Below, one piece after another: positions 1-7,065 of a stretch of DNA of 9,399 nucleotides. The stretch is from contig JAFTUB010000083.1 of the NCBI GenBank assembly GCA_017466495.1, positions 1-9,399 on the forward strand, read 5' to 3'. The stretch's first letter is position 1. Each line of letters begins with the position of its first letter. A program made the position numbers and the translations under genes. This DNA comes from Clostridia bacterium (GTDB lineage Bacteria > Bacillota > Clostridia > Oscillospirales > CAG-272). A model generated the notes under the pieces. It saw only the letters and a list, made by a program, of their open reading frames with translations, made no database searches and had not been told where the DNA came from.

Positions 1-279
1 GATCTCCATGGCGTTGGTCAGATTTTTTTTCAGAAAACCCTTGATGGCCACCGCAAAGATCCCTGCACCCTCTACCTCGATGCCGATCACATAAATCAGC
101 GCCGCCACGGTGGGGCGGTTGGGGAAGATGTAGCTGTACACCATCCCCGCCAACAGGCAGGCCAGGGCGATCAGCGCAGAAACAATCTCATGGGAGAGGC
201 GGCGTTTGCCTGCCGCACTCAGATTTTGCGCTGACAGATTTTCCAGGGTATTTTTGCCCATGTTATCGATATTTTCCAA
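1..279 (-). CDS. N-terminus of a probable P-type (heavy-metal/cation) ATPase, partial at window edge
   Basis: Reading frame open from position 300 to the window edge, giving 100 codons if the ATG at 300 is used. After about 35 polar residues it has a hydrophobic segment (SALIALACLLAGMVYSYIF), a short loop with FPNRPT, a second hydrophobic segment (ALIYVIGIEVEGAGIFAVA), then KGFLKKNLTNAMEI at the edge. This order, ending in a loop like the 'lt-aMEiL' entry to the next helix, resembles the N-terminus of P1B-type ATPases lacking a metal-binding HMA domain. No catalytic DKTGT motif is reachable, so the family call is an inference. Start choice: the ATG at 300 has no Shine-Dalgarno, whereas a TTG at 279-277 sits 9 nt after AAGGA (289-293), so I favour the TTG. 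An ATG at 261 is a third option. It follows the SPFH gene at 352 by 72 nt without an obvious terminator and is probably its operon partner. Confidence 0.5.
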   Translation of the reverse strand, partial: MENIDNMGKNTLENLSAQNLSAAGKRRLSHEIVSALIALACLLAGMVYSYIFPNRPTVAALIYVIGIEVEGAGIFAVAIKGFLKKNLTNAMEI

Positions 280-351
280 GTGTGTTATCCTTTCGGTCAT
301 TCGCCGGCCCGGAGGCGGGCGAAGGTTTTCGGGCGTTGACTGGGGAATGCG

Positions 352-1326
352 TTAAGGCATGAAAATATGGGGTGTATCTTCACCCGGCTCAATCAGGCGG
401 ACTGTGCCGATGGTGGAGAGGATCTGGGTCAGCTTCTGGGTGTAGACACGGGTTTTGACCACCTCGGGATTGACGGTATACTCAGCCAGAAGTCCCCGGA
501 ACTCGGAGAGCGAGTCATTGGCCGCCGCCACTTTGGAGGCATATTCTGCCTGTGCCGCTGCCACCAGGCCGTTGGCGCTGGCCTGGGCGGTGGGGATCTT
601 CACCTCATAGTACTGTCTGGCTTCTGCCACCACAGTCTGTGCCTGCACCGATGCCGAGTTCACCGCCTGGAAGATGGAATTGACCTCCAGGGGAGGAGAT
701 ACCGTCTTCAGCTCCAGGGAAGAGATCTGCACACCCAATCCCAGGGCATCGATATGGGTCTGCGCGTCGGCCATCACCGCTTTGGCATAATCGTCCTTGC
801 GGGTGGTCAGCAGTTCATCAATGGACATCCCCACGCCGCCGGTGGCCAGGGAACCGCTCACCACACCCCGCAGGGTAGTATCCATATCTGCGGTGCTCAG
901 GGCATAGGCAACGGGGTCGTTGATGGTGTACTTCACCGATGCGCCGATGAGGGCGATGTTCTGGTCACCGGTGATGATGTAGCCATTCTGCCGGATATCG
1001 GTGGACATATAATCGGCCGAGTTGTGGGTGTCCACCGTCAGCTCAAACACCTTGCCCGTGGGCACGGTGATGACTTCGTCAATGATGTAGGGGAAGGCGA
1101 AAAGCAGGCCGGGCTCGTGGATCTGTTCTGCCCGGGTTTCGCCCAGCAGCTTGCCGAAGCGAAGGATAATGGCGACCTCACCCGTCTGCACGCTCTTGAT
1201 GCCCGAGCAGAGGATGGCCACCAGCACCACCAGCACAATCCAGCGGAAGGATTTTACCAGCGCTTCGAGAATGTCGCCGAAGAGGGAGCGGCGGTCAGCC
1301 CGATTTTTCTTGGGATTTTCGGTCAT
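352..1326 (-). CDS. SPFH/band-7 membrane protein, HflK-like (324 aa)
   Basis: Bitopic membrane protein of the stomatin/prohibitin/flotillin/HflKC superfamily. After a basic N-terminus (MTENPKKNRADRR) there is one membrane segment at about residues 29-43. The band-7 start follows (VQTGEVAIILRFGKLLGET), then the EPGLLFAFPYIIDEV element that resembles HflK's 'GPGLHW.P..IDEV' stretch. Residues about 225-290 are Ala/Gln/Glu-rich and probably helical, as in the HflK/C coiled coil. The frame is open back to 1365, but the ATG at 1326 is chosen because AAGGAG lies 8 nt upstream and because it forms an ATGA overlap with the stop of the preceding gene, implying translational coupling. E. coli HflK-HflC form a large membrane cage around FtsH that modulates proteolysis. 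No FtsH gene is in this window, so that role is inferred from family only. It could equally be a microdomain scaffold unrelated to FtsH. Confidence 0.85.
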   Translation of the reverse strand: MTENPKKNRADRRSLFGDILEALVKSFRWIVLVVLVAILCSGIKSVQTGEVAIILRFGKLLGETRAEQIHEPGLLFAFPYIIDEVITVPTGKVFELTVDTHNSADYMSTDIRQNGYIITGDQNIALIGASVKYTINDPVAYALSTADMDTTLRGVVSGSLATGGVGMSIDELLTTRKDDYAKAVMADAQTHIDALGLGVQISSLELKTVSPPLEVNSIFQAVNSASVQAQTVVAEARQYYEVKIPTAQASANGLVAAAQAEYASKVAAANDSLSEFRGLLAEYTVNPEVVKTRVYTQKLTQILSTIGTVRLIEPGEDTPHIFMP

Positions 1327-2348
1327 GATTCTTCTCCTTCTGCCGGCTGGGCGAGGAGGGCCCACAGCGCCTTGGTTACTTCAGCGCGCTCATCCTCGGG
1401 GAGCTGGGCCAGGGCGGCGGCAATGGCTTCACCCTCGTTCTCCTCCTTGGCGGCCGCCATCAGATCTTCATACCGTACCAGCACATTGAAGGGATACTCA
1501 TCGGTGCGCACCACCAGGGTAGTGCTCTCGCCCACCGCGCCTGCCACGGTATCCAGCTGGCGCAGGAACTGGTAAAGCTCCAGGTTTGCCGCCTGTGCCT
1601 CGGCGTAGATACGGGCAACCTCGGTCTCGGTCTTGGCCTTGATGGCCGCCGCGTCAGTGGTACCCTTGGCTACAATGGCCGCAGCCTCGGCATCGGCACC
1701 GGTGATGATCTGATTGGCATCACGGTCGGCCTGGGCAAGAATGGTGTCAATGTCCTTCTGACGGTCGGCACGCATCTGATCAAACACGCTCTGCAGGTTG
1801 ATCTCAGGGAGAGTCAGCCGCATAATGCTGACCTCATCCACATGAATGCCGTAGGTGGCGGCGCTGTTCTCGCTGACGCGGGTGAAGATCTTCTCCTGGA
1901 TCTCGTCGATCTTGATCTTTTCCTCATCCAGCGACACCAGCTCGGTGAGGTCGTAGCCGCCCAGCACACCGTTGGTGGCGTTGGTCACCAGGTCGCGGAG
2001 ATACTGCTGGGCAATGTCCCCGGAGCGCACGCTGTTGTAATAGGTCAGGGGATCGCAGATCTCCCAGACCACATAGGAATTGAGAATGATATTGCGCTTG
2101 TCCCGAGTCAGGGTCTCCAGGTAGTTGGACTCCAGGTACTGCTGACGGGCATCGTAACGCACGATATTTTCAAAAGGCCAGGGCAGGCGCAGGTACAGGC
2201 CTGCCTCGGTGATCTCGGCACGGGGAGCGCCGAAGCGGGTGATCACCGCGCATTCTCCCTCCCGCACCTCGGCGGTAAAGCCGAAAAATGCCAATACGAC
2301 CACCAGCACCAGGGCAAGCAGCCATTTCATCAATCCAATTTTCTTCAT
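1323..2348 (-). CDS. hflC: SPFH/band-7 protein, HflC-like protease modulator (341 aa)
   Basis: Closest of the three SPFH proteins here to classical HflC in length (E. coli HflC is about 334 aa) and in motifs. It has one N-terminal membrane helix (residues about 9-26), then the band-7 entry VREGECAVITRFG, the AGLYLRLPWPFENIVRYDAR element, and a TRDKRNIILNSYVVWEICDP stretch that parallels HflC's 'T.eKK.l.vd.y..WrI.d'. The HflC-like LPEINLQSVFDQMRADRQKD segment leads into an Ala/Asp/Glu-rich helix (about 215-270) and a YQFLRQLDT motif. An acidic C-terminal extension of roughly 50 residues follows (PEDERAEV near the end). The frame is open to 2441, but the ATG at 2348 is preceded by GCAGGAGG at 9 nt spacing, 19 nt after the previous stop. 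Its own stop overlaps the next start (ATGA). It is expected in the cytoplasmic membrane as a hetero-oligomer with its neighbours. Confidence 0.88.
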   Translation of the reverse strand: MKKIGLMKWLLALVLVVVLAFFGFTAEVREGECAVITRFGAPRAEITEAGLYLRLPWPFENIVRYDARQQYLESNYLETLTRDKRNIILNSYVVWEICDPLTYYNSVRSGDIAQQYLRDLVTNATNGVLGGYDLTELVSLDEEKIKIDEIQEKIFTRVSENSAATYGIHVDEVSIMRLTLPEINLQSVFDQMRADRQKDIDTILAQADRDANQIITGADAEAAAIVAKGTTDAAAIKAKTETEVARIYAEAQAANLELYQFLRQLDTVAGAVGESTTLVVRTDEYPFNVLVRYEDLMAAAKEENEGEAIAAALAQLPEDERAEVTKALWALLAQPAEGEES

Positions 2349-2367
2349 CAGTAAATTCCTCCTGCCC

Positions 2368-4224
2368 TTAGTACGGCATTTCCATCGCCGATCCGACCAT
2401 GACATAACCGCCGCCGAGGTAGATCGATCCGGCATCCACATTCTCGCCGAGGATGTAAAGGCGGGATCCCTTCAGGGTGGTCTGCAATGCGTTCAGATAG
2501 CGATAATAACGGTAGGCGCTGCGGTGACTGCTGTCAGCGGCTGCGGCGGCCATAAACTCGGTTACCTCAGCCTTGGCTGCGGCGGTCCGATCGTGATAGT
2601 CGGCCTCAGCGCTCTTCACCAGGGTGACATAAACAGCTTCGGCAGTGGCCAGCTTGACGGCTGCCTGTGCCTCGGCTTCCCAAACAATGGCCTCGGCATC
2701 GATCTCGGCACTGACTACATTTTGATAGGTGCCAGCAATTTCCACAGGGGGATGAATGCTCTCGATGACCACTTGCCGCACCGTCAGGCCGATGGGATCG
2801 GCGTCAAGCACTTCGTTGAGCTCCCGGCAGAACTCCACCGAGAATGCGCTGCGGTCCACCGACAGCATGGTATCAAGGTCGGCGGCAATGGTCTCGGCGG
2901 TGATCAGCTCATATGCCTCGGCACTCAGCCGGGACACGGGATCGGCGGATGTGGTGATGTACTGCCACAGGTCATCCACAACATACTCCAGCCGCATATT
3001 GATGGACACCAGCTCATTGCCCTCGCCCAGCAGCAGGCGATACTCGTTGCTGCCGTGCTCCTCGGTCCAAAGGTTGTCGCTTTGCCGATCGGATTCATAG
3101 CCCAGGGTAAGCTCGCGGATATGTCCGGTGTCGTAGACCTCCACCTTGTCCAGGGGCCATGGCAGGGTCAGATGCAGGCCGGGGCCCAGGATATCCTCCT
3201 GCTCCAGGCGGCCGAAGCGGTAACGCGCCCCTTCCTCGTAGGTTTCGATCTGTACGATGCCGGTGGAGAGCCAGAAGAAGAGGAGGGTGAGCATTGCCAC
3301 ATAGGGGAGAATTTTCTTGATAAACCGCAGACTCCACAAGGAGCGGAAGGTGATGCCGGTATTGGATTCCAGGTGCGAGAGGATCTGCAGATCATCGTCG
3401 TCATCCCGCTTCATGAGAGGAAGAGGGATGGAGATGCAGGGGGTGGTATGGAGCTCCCGGCGGACGGTGCGGGAGATGAGGCTGATCACATAGAACAGGG
3501 AACAGTAAGCCCACACCGCGATCATGCCGTAGGTCAGCGCCCGCTGACCGTCCCACAGGCCGGTGAGCTTCAGCACCGCCACCGCGGCGCAGCAGAGGGC
3601 GCAGAAGCGGGCCAGCTTCAGGGTGAGCCGCAGGTTGTGCAGAGTCGCCCGGGCAGCCTTTTCTTTCCCCTCGGCATCTGCAGGAATGGCAAGATATGCC
3701 CAGCGACAGAGTTTATCAAAAATAATGCAGACAAAGGACCCGATGAGAAGCGCCAGCGCCGTCCCGTAGCCGATCTGTGCCGATTCGGTAAATCGGCGCA
3801 GGGAGGGAATGAAGCGCCACTGTGCCAGGGCAAAGACGGCGATCAGTGCCAGCAGAACCAGCAGCCCCGAGCGGCGGCAGATCCACTGCCACAGCCCGCC
3901 GAAGAAGCGGCGGATTCCCCGGCCGATACTGCGGAAGAAGCCGCCGACTGCGGCCAGGGGCGAGGGCTTTGTTCTCTCTTCCACAGCCGTTTCTTCTGCC
4001 GCTGTTTCCTCAGTTTCCGTTTTCTCCACAGATTCCGCAGGGGGCGGGATCAAGCTGAACAGTGCCAGCAGAACGGTGCTGATGCCCAGCAGGAACAGAA
4101 GCTGAGCCAGCATAAACAGGGGCAGATACATATATCGGTTGAAGAGAAGTTCCAGCCCAACCCCGGAGCCTAAAATCAGCACCGAGGTGGCCAGGATTGG
4201 AATGAAATTCCGGTTTCGTTTCAT
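2368..4224 (-). CDS. Polytopic membrane protein with C-terminal SPFH/HflK-like domain (618 aa)
   Basis: A fusion-like architecture. Hydrophobic segments lie at about residues 8-25, 34-60, 119-136, 152-170, 203-221 and 231-250, separated by a Glu/Thr-rich acidic linker (62-86) and a basic stretch (97-118, RRFF.GLWQWICRR). A seventh segment (about 303-323) directly precedes the band-7 domain (IETYEEGARYRFGRL, then GPGLHLTLPWPLDKVEVYDT). SVNM-like strand residues and VVIESIHPPVEI at 486-496 match the end of an SPFH core, followed by an Ala/Glu-rich helix (about 505-565). E. coli HflK has about 419 residues and one membrane helix, so the N-terminal six-segment module is extra. Five consecutive Asp (274-278) lie in the cytoplasmic-side linker. 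The start ATG at 4224 has GAGG at 9 nt spacing and lies 16 nt after the upstream stop. It is first of three SPFH genes and probably co-assembles with them. What the membrane module does is unknown. Confidence 0.83.
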   Translation of the reverse strand: MKRNRNFIPILATSVLILGSGVGLELLFNRYMYLPLFMLAQLLFLLGISTVLLALFSLIPPPAESVEKTETEETAAEETAVEERTKPSPLAAVGGFFRSIGRGIRRFFGGLWQWICRRSGLLVLLALIAVFALAQWRFIPSLRRFTESAQIGYGTALALLIGSFVCIIFDKLCRWAYLAIPADAEGKEKAARATLHNLRLTLKLARFCALCCAAVAVLKLTGLWDGQRALTYGMIAVWAYCSLFYVISLISRTVRRELHTTPCISIPLPLMKRDDDDDLQILSHLESNTGITFRSLWSLRFIKKILPYVAMLTLLFFWLSTGIVQIETYEEGARYRFGRLEQEDILGPGLHLTLPWPLDKVEVYDTGHIRELTLGYESDRQSDNLWTEEHGSNEYRLLLGEGNELVSINMRLEYVVDDLWQYITTSADPVSRLSAEAYELITAETIAADLDTMLSVDRSAFSVEFCRELNEVLDADPIGLTVRQVVIESIHPPVEIAGTYQNVVSAEIDAEAIVWEAEAQAAVKLATAEAVYVTLVKSAEADYHDRTAAAKAEVTEFMAAAAADSSHRSAYRYYRYLNALQTTLKGSRLYILGENVDAGSIYLGGGYVMVGSAMEMPY

Positions 4225-4240
4225 CGTTTACATCCTCATT

Positions 4241-5239
4241 TCAGTTTCCAAGGCAGCGCAGCGCGGCCTCAGTCAGATATTCGTTGCCCTGACCGAAGTC
4301 GATGGCTGTCCAATCGTCAATCTTCCCGTCATAGGTCACACCGTGGAGCAGGAAGCACTCAAAGAAAGCGTGACTTTCCACCTTTTGCAGGCCGCATCCC
4401 AGGGAAAGTGCGGTCATGTGGCTGCAGGAGTTGAAGGCGTTGGGACCGATAACCTCCACACCCTCCCCCAGTTCGGCGCGGCGAAGCATGGAGCAGAAGG
4501 TAAAGGCCGAGTCCCCAATGGTTTTAACGGTGGAGGGGAGACGGATCATTCGTACCTTTTCACAGAAGGAAAGGGCGTAAGGGCCGATCTCCTGCAGGCC
4601 TTCGTTGAAGTTGATCTCCACCAGCTCGCCGCAGTAGGCGAAGGCGTAATCGTCCAGCCGCACCACATCGGGACCCAGGGTAACCGAATGCAGATTGGGA
4701 TTCTGAAAGAAGGCATCGGAGATGACCTTGATCCCTTCGGGGATCGTCACCTCGGCGTCCTCACCCTTGTACTTGATGAGGATGCCGTCACCCGCCACCA
4801 CAAAGGGGCCCTCTTGGGCGTCCATCCAGGGCGTCTCTTCAAAGGCGTAGTAGCCGATGCGGGTCACGTTGCTGCCGATCTCCACCGTTTCCAGAGCGGA
4901 GCATTGATAAAAGGTTTCGTTTCCGATGTAGGACAGGGTCTCCCCCGTCATCAGGGTAGTCAGGGTTTTGTTGTTGGCAAAGGCTTGATCGGCGATCCCT
5001 ATGAGGGTGAGGCCGTCCACCTTATCGGGCAGGCGCAGCTCGGTGAGCTTGCCGTTGTAGCCGGTGAGTACCGCAGTGCCGTCGCTGTACGCGGTGTACA
5101 GCATATCGCCGAAGAGGCGATTTTCGGCTACCACCGTTACCTCGGGAACCACAGGCTCCCCAAGGCATCCGCTAAGGGAGAGAAGTATCACCGCCGCCAG
5201 CAGGAACACCGCCGCAGCGCGAAGAGAGAAAATTTTCAT
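4241..5239 (-). CDS. BspA-type leucine-rich repeat lipoprotein (332 aa)
   Basis: Secreted lipoprotein. The signal peptide MKIFSLRAAA-VFLLAAVILL ends in lipobox LSGC (Cys25), which would anchor the protein on the outer face of the cytoplasmic membrane. The mature part is built from LRR_5/BspA repeats, with recurring 'I....F..C..L..V.lg..V..I...AF' units (AFANNKTL, TFYQCSAL, AFAYCGEL, ALSFCEKV, AFTFCSML, AFNSCSHM, AFFECFLL). The array is broken once by a conserved insert, TPWMDAQEGPFVVAGDGILIKYKG, also seen in the neighbouring paralogue. Such proteins in other bacteria bind host or bacterial surface proteins, but the ligand here is unknown. The start ATG at 5239 has GGGGAG with about 8 nt spacing and lies 16 nt after the preceding stop. 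The C-terminus (TEAALRCLGN) is short, with no sortase motif or wall-binding domain. Confidence 0.9.
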   Translation of the reverse strand: MKIFSLRAAAVFLLAAVILLSLSGCLGEPVVPEVTVVAENRLFGDMLYTAYSDGTAVLTGYNGKLTELRLPDKVDGLTLIGIADQAFANNKTLTTLMTGETLSYIGNETFYQCSALETVEIGSNVTRIGYYAFEETPWMDAQEGPFVVAGDGILIKYKGEDAEVTIPEGIKVISDAFFQNPNLHSVTLGPDVVRLDDYAFAYCGELVEINFNEGLQEIGPYALSFCEKVRMIRLPSTVKTIGDSAFTFCSMLRRAELGEGVEVIGPNAFNSCSHMTALSLGCGLQKVESHAFFECFLLHGVTYDGKIDDWTAIDFGQGNEYLTEAALRCLGN

Positions 5240-5255
5240 CGGTGTTTCTCCCCTT

Positions 5256-6584
5256 TCACGAAGTTTTATACGAGATCACGGCACCGGTGAGGGCCGCGTT
5301 GCCTCCCTCGATCACAATGTCGCCGAATTTCTTCTCAGAGCCGGGATAGCTGACAATGGACAGGGAGGGACAGGACTTGAAGGCATTCTGCCCGATGCTC
5401 TCCAGGGCATCCGACAGGCGAAGCTGGGTGAGCAGACCGCAGTCGGCGAATGCCGATGTGCCAATCCGCGCCACACGCTTGCCCAGGGTCACCGAGGTGA
5501 GACTGCCGCAACTGTAGAAGGCGTATGCGCCGATGTCGGTGACGCTGTCCGGGATAATCACCGAGGTGAGTGTGGTGCAGCCGCCGAAGGCATCGGCAAT
5601 GACCTTTACGCCGGAGGGAATTCGGACTTCGCCGCCCTCGCCGTTATAGCGCAGGAGAATGCCGTCGCCGATGATCAGGAAGGAGTCCTCCTGTTCGGTG
5701 AGCCAGGGCGCGCCTTCCCATACCGAGTAGCCCACCTGCTGCAGCTTTTCGCCTCCCTTGACTTCGCGCAGGGAAGTGCAGCCGTAGAAAGCACCGTCTC
5801 CCACCCTGCGCAGAGCCTTGCCCAGGGTCACGGACTTGAGTTGGGTACAGCAGAAGAAGGCCTCATTGCTTATCTCAGCGATTTTGCTCTCCAGGGTGAT
5901 CTTCTCCAAACCGTCACAGTAGGCAAAAGCGCGGGGGCCGATCTTCTCCACCGATTTGCCGAAAATGACATTGCGCAGCAGAGCGCACTGATAAAAAGCT
6001 TCCTCTTCGATAGTGGCAACCTTCTTGCCCATACGTACGGTCACCAGGGAGTCACAGCCCACAAAGATGCCCGAAGGCAGAGTTGTGATGCCGTCGCCAA
6101 TCTCTGCTTCACACAGGGATACGCAGTCGGAAAAGGCACCGTTGCCCAGCTCCTTCACCTTGTCCCCCACCGTCAGACGGGTCAGACCGATGCAGTCGGA
6201 GAAGGCATATTCTCCCACCCGCTCCAGTTTGCCCCCCAGTTCAAGCTCACAAAGCCGCTCGCAGCCGGAGAAGGCATAGTTTCCGATGGAGCGAACATAT
6301 TTACCCAAAGTCAAATGCACGATCCCCGTCTGATCGGCAAAGGCGTAGTCGCCGATGGCGGTGACAGGACGGGTGTCGATTTTGTCGGGCAGAACCAACA
6401 CCTGTTCCGAGCCGCGGTATCCCGTGATGGTCACGGTATTTCCCGCGTAGATGGAGTAGACCAGATCTCCCGACACATTGTCGGCAGAAATCAACGCCGG
6501 TTCAACCTCCCCGCTCCCTCCGGAGCATCCCAACAGCAGTAGAAGAAGCGGAATCAGCAGACAGCAAAGCTTACTGAATTTCAT
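5256..6584 (-). CDS. BspA-type leucine-rich repeat lipoprotein (442 aa), first gene of the SPFH operon
   Basis: Signal peptide MKFSKLCCLLIPLLLLLLGC with lipobox LLGC (Cys20), then a Gly/Ser linker. The mature region starts with a small domain (SGDLVYSIYAGNTVTITGYRG) matching the equivalent region of the downstream paralogue (FGDMLYTAYSDGTAVLTGYNG). It continues with about a dozen LRR_5/BspA units with the AF..C..L signature (for example YAFSGCERL, YAFSDCIGL, GAFSDCVSL, AFYQCALL, AFAYCDGL, AFFCCTQL, AFYGCTSL, AFYSCGSL, AFADCGLL, AFKSCPSL). The same GDGILLRYNGEGGE insert interrupts the array. A GTG at 6596 extends the frame by four residues, but the ATG at 6584 is preferred because GTGAGG lies 6 nt before it. 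The protein is presumably anchored on the outer leaflet and surface exposed. Being first in the operon, it should be made with the SPFH proteins. The two lipoproteins probably arose by duplication, this one with more repeats. Confidence 0.9.
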   Translation of the reverse strand: MKFSKLCCLLIPLLLLLLGCSGGSGEVEPALISADNVSGDLVYSIYAGNTVTITGYRGSEQVLVLPDKIDTRPVTAIGDYAFADQTGIVHLTLGKYVRSIGNYAFSGCERLCELELGGKLERVGEYAFSDCIGLTRLTVGDKVKELGNGAFSDCVSLCEAEIGDGITTLPSGIFVGCDSLVTVRMGKKVATIEEEAFYQCALLRNVIFGKSVEKIGPRAFAYCDGLEKITLESKIAEISNEAFFCCTQLKSVTLGKALRRVGDGAFYGCTSLREVKGGEKLQQVGYSVWEGAPWLTEQEDSFLIIGDGILLRYNGEGGEVRIPSGVKVIADAFGGCTTLTSVIIPDSVTDIGAYAFYSCGSLTSVTLGKRVARIGTSAFADCGLLTQLRLSDALESIGQNAFKSCPSLSIVSYPGSEKKFGDIVIEGGNAALTGAVISYKTS

Positions 6585-6646
6585 GGTATTCCTCACCTGT
6601 ATTATAATGAAAATATGAAATGATAAAATTCTCCCATTTTGCTATT

Positions 6647-6675
6647 AGGATACCACATTTTCACCGAAAGAGCAA
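6647..6675 (-). promoter_or_regulatory. Probable sigma-A promoter of the LRR-SPFH operon
   Basis: Read on the minus strand there is TTGCTC (6675-6670), a 17-nt spacer ending in TGG, then TATCCT (6652-6647). The TGn directly before the -10 makes it an extended -10 element, which compensates for the weaker hexamers. Transcription would begin near 6640, giving an AT-rich leader of about 55 nt before the ATG at 6584. No operator palindrome is evident. A TATAAT on the minus strand at 6606-6601 is too close to the start codon to be the main -10. Confidence 0.5.
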
Positions 6676-6737
6676 GACTTTTTTGTAAACAACCATCCCA
6701 CCAAATCATGAACATTTTTCCATCAAAAGAAGGGAAG

Positions 6738-6763
6738 AAAAAAATTCAAAAAAATTGCAAAAA
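6738..6763 (+). promoter_or_regulatory. Phased A-tracts (UP-element-like) upstream of the tRNA promoter
   Basis: Three runs of A lie at 6738-6744 (A7), 6748-6754 (A7) and 6759-6763 (A5). Their centres are 10 bp apart, one helical turn, and they end 4 bp before the -35 hexamer. Helically phased A-tracts bend DNA, and A-rich DNA at -40 to -65 is the classic site for RNA polymerase alpha-subunit contact at stable-RNA promoters. The runs are seen directly. The activating role is inferred from their position. Confidence 0.6.
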
Positions 6764-6767
6764 CCCC

Positions 6768-6796
6768 TTGACATTTAGGATCAAATCGTGTATAAT
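6768..6796 (+). promoter_or_regulatory. Consensus sigma-A promoter for the tRNA-Leu pair
   Basis: TTGACA at 6768-6773, a 17-nt spacer, and TATAAT at 6791-6796: both hexamers match the consensus perfectly. The expected start is near 6803, about 20 nt before the first tRNA. It faces away from the LRR-SPFH operon promoter. Confidence 0.92.
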
Positions 6797-6823
6797 ATCA
6801 GCGTTGTCAAAATGACAGCGAAC

Positions 6824-6908
6824 GCGAGAGTGGCGGAACTGGCAGACGCGCACGTTTGAGGGGCGTGTGGTTCACACCGTACGGGTTCAAGTCCCGTTTC
6901 TCGCACCA
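6824..6908 (+). tRNA. tRNA-Leu (anticodon GAG)
   Basis: An 85-nt cloverleaf including an encoded CCA. The acceptor GCGAGAG (6824-6830) pairs with TTCTCGC (6898-6904), with one G-U. The D-arm contains GGCAGAC. The anticodon stem CACGT/GCGTG encloses loop TTGAGGG, giving anticodon GAG for CUC/CUU. A long class II variable arm (GGT-TCAC-ACC) and the T-arm ACGGG-TTCAAGT-CCCGT follow. The long variable arm and the GAG anticodon fix leucine identity. Confidence 0.95.
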
Positions 6909-6910
6909 AC

Positions 6911-6997
6911 GCGGGTATGGCGGAATTGGCAGACGCGCTAGATTCAGGTTCTAGTGGGGGCAACTTCGTGGAGGTTCAAGTCCTCTTACCCGCACCA
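6911..6997 (+). tRNA. tRNA-Leu (anticodon CAG)
   Basis: An 87-nt cloverleaf with encoded CCA, starting only 2 nt after the previous tRNA. The acceptor GCGGGTA pairs perfectly with TACCCGC (6987-6993). The anticodon stem CTAGA/TCTAG encloses TTCAGGT, giving anticodon CAG for CUG. It has a class II long variable arm and a GAGG-TTCAAGT-CCTC T-arm. It is co-transcribed with tRNA-Leu(GAG) and ends just before a strong terminator. Confidence 0.96.
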
Positions 6998-7003
6998 AAC
7001 AGT

Positions 7004-7056
7004 AGAAATCCGAACCCAAAGCCGGTAGGCAAAGGGTTCGGATTTCTCTATTTTTT
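7004..7056 (+). terminator. Intrinsic terminator of the tRNA-Leu transcript
   Basis: A perfect 14-bp stem, AGAAATCCGAACCC (7004-7017) with GGGTTCGGATTTCT (7034-7047). The 16-nt loop contains a further GCC/GGC mini-stem. The stem is followed closely by TTTTTT (7051-7056). There is no comparable T-run on the other side, so it should act mainly in the plus direction. It lies 9 nt beyond the end of the minus-strand regulator gene. Confidence 0.93.
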
Positions 7057-7065
7057 ACTTAATTT

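Noticed and set aside
367..1575. 402-codon plus-strand open frame
   Set aside because: It is antisense to two clear SPFH genes, and its His/Gly/Gln-rich product has no family features. It is a GC-rich shadow frame.
2209..4173. 654-codon plus-strand open frame
   Set aside because: It is opposite the polytopic SPFH gene, whose membrane and band-7 motifs and ribosome site are convincing. The plus frame is low-complexity His/Gln/Gly.
4139..6542. Two long plus-strand frames opposite the LRR lipoproteins
   Set aside because: They mirror the repeat periodicity of the LRR genes on the other strand and have no signal, domain or good start of their own.
6601..6606. TATAAT on the minus strand as the operon -10
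   Set aside because: Transcription would start within or past the ribosome binding site of the 6584 ATG, and there is no -35 match at 17 nt.
6781..6963. Minus-strand ORF of 60 codons
   Set aside because: It is the antisense of the tRNA promoter and tRNA genes, so it is not coding.
6911..6997. tRNA-Leu(CAG) 3' end as a proven attachment site
   Set aside because: No second copy of the tRNA end and no integrase is present in the window. Only the composition change hints at integration.
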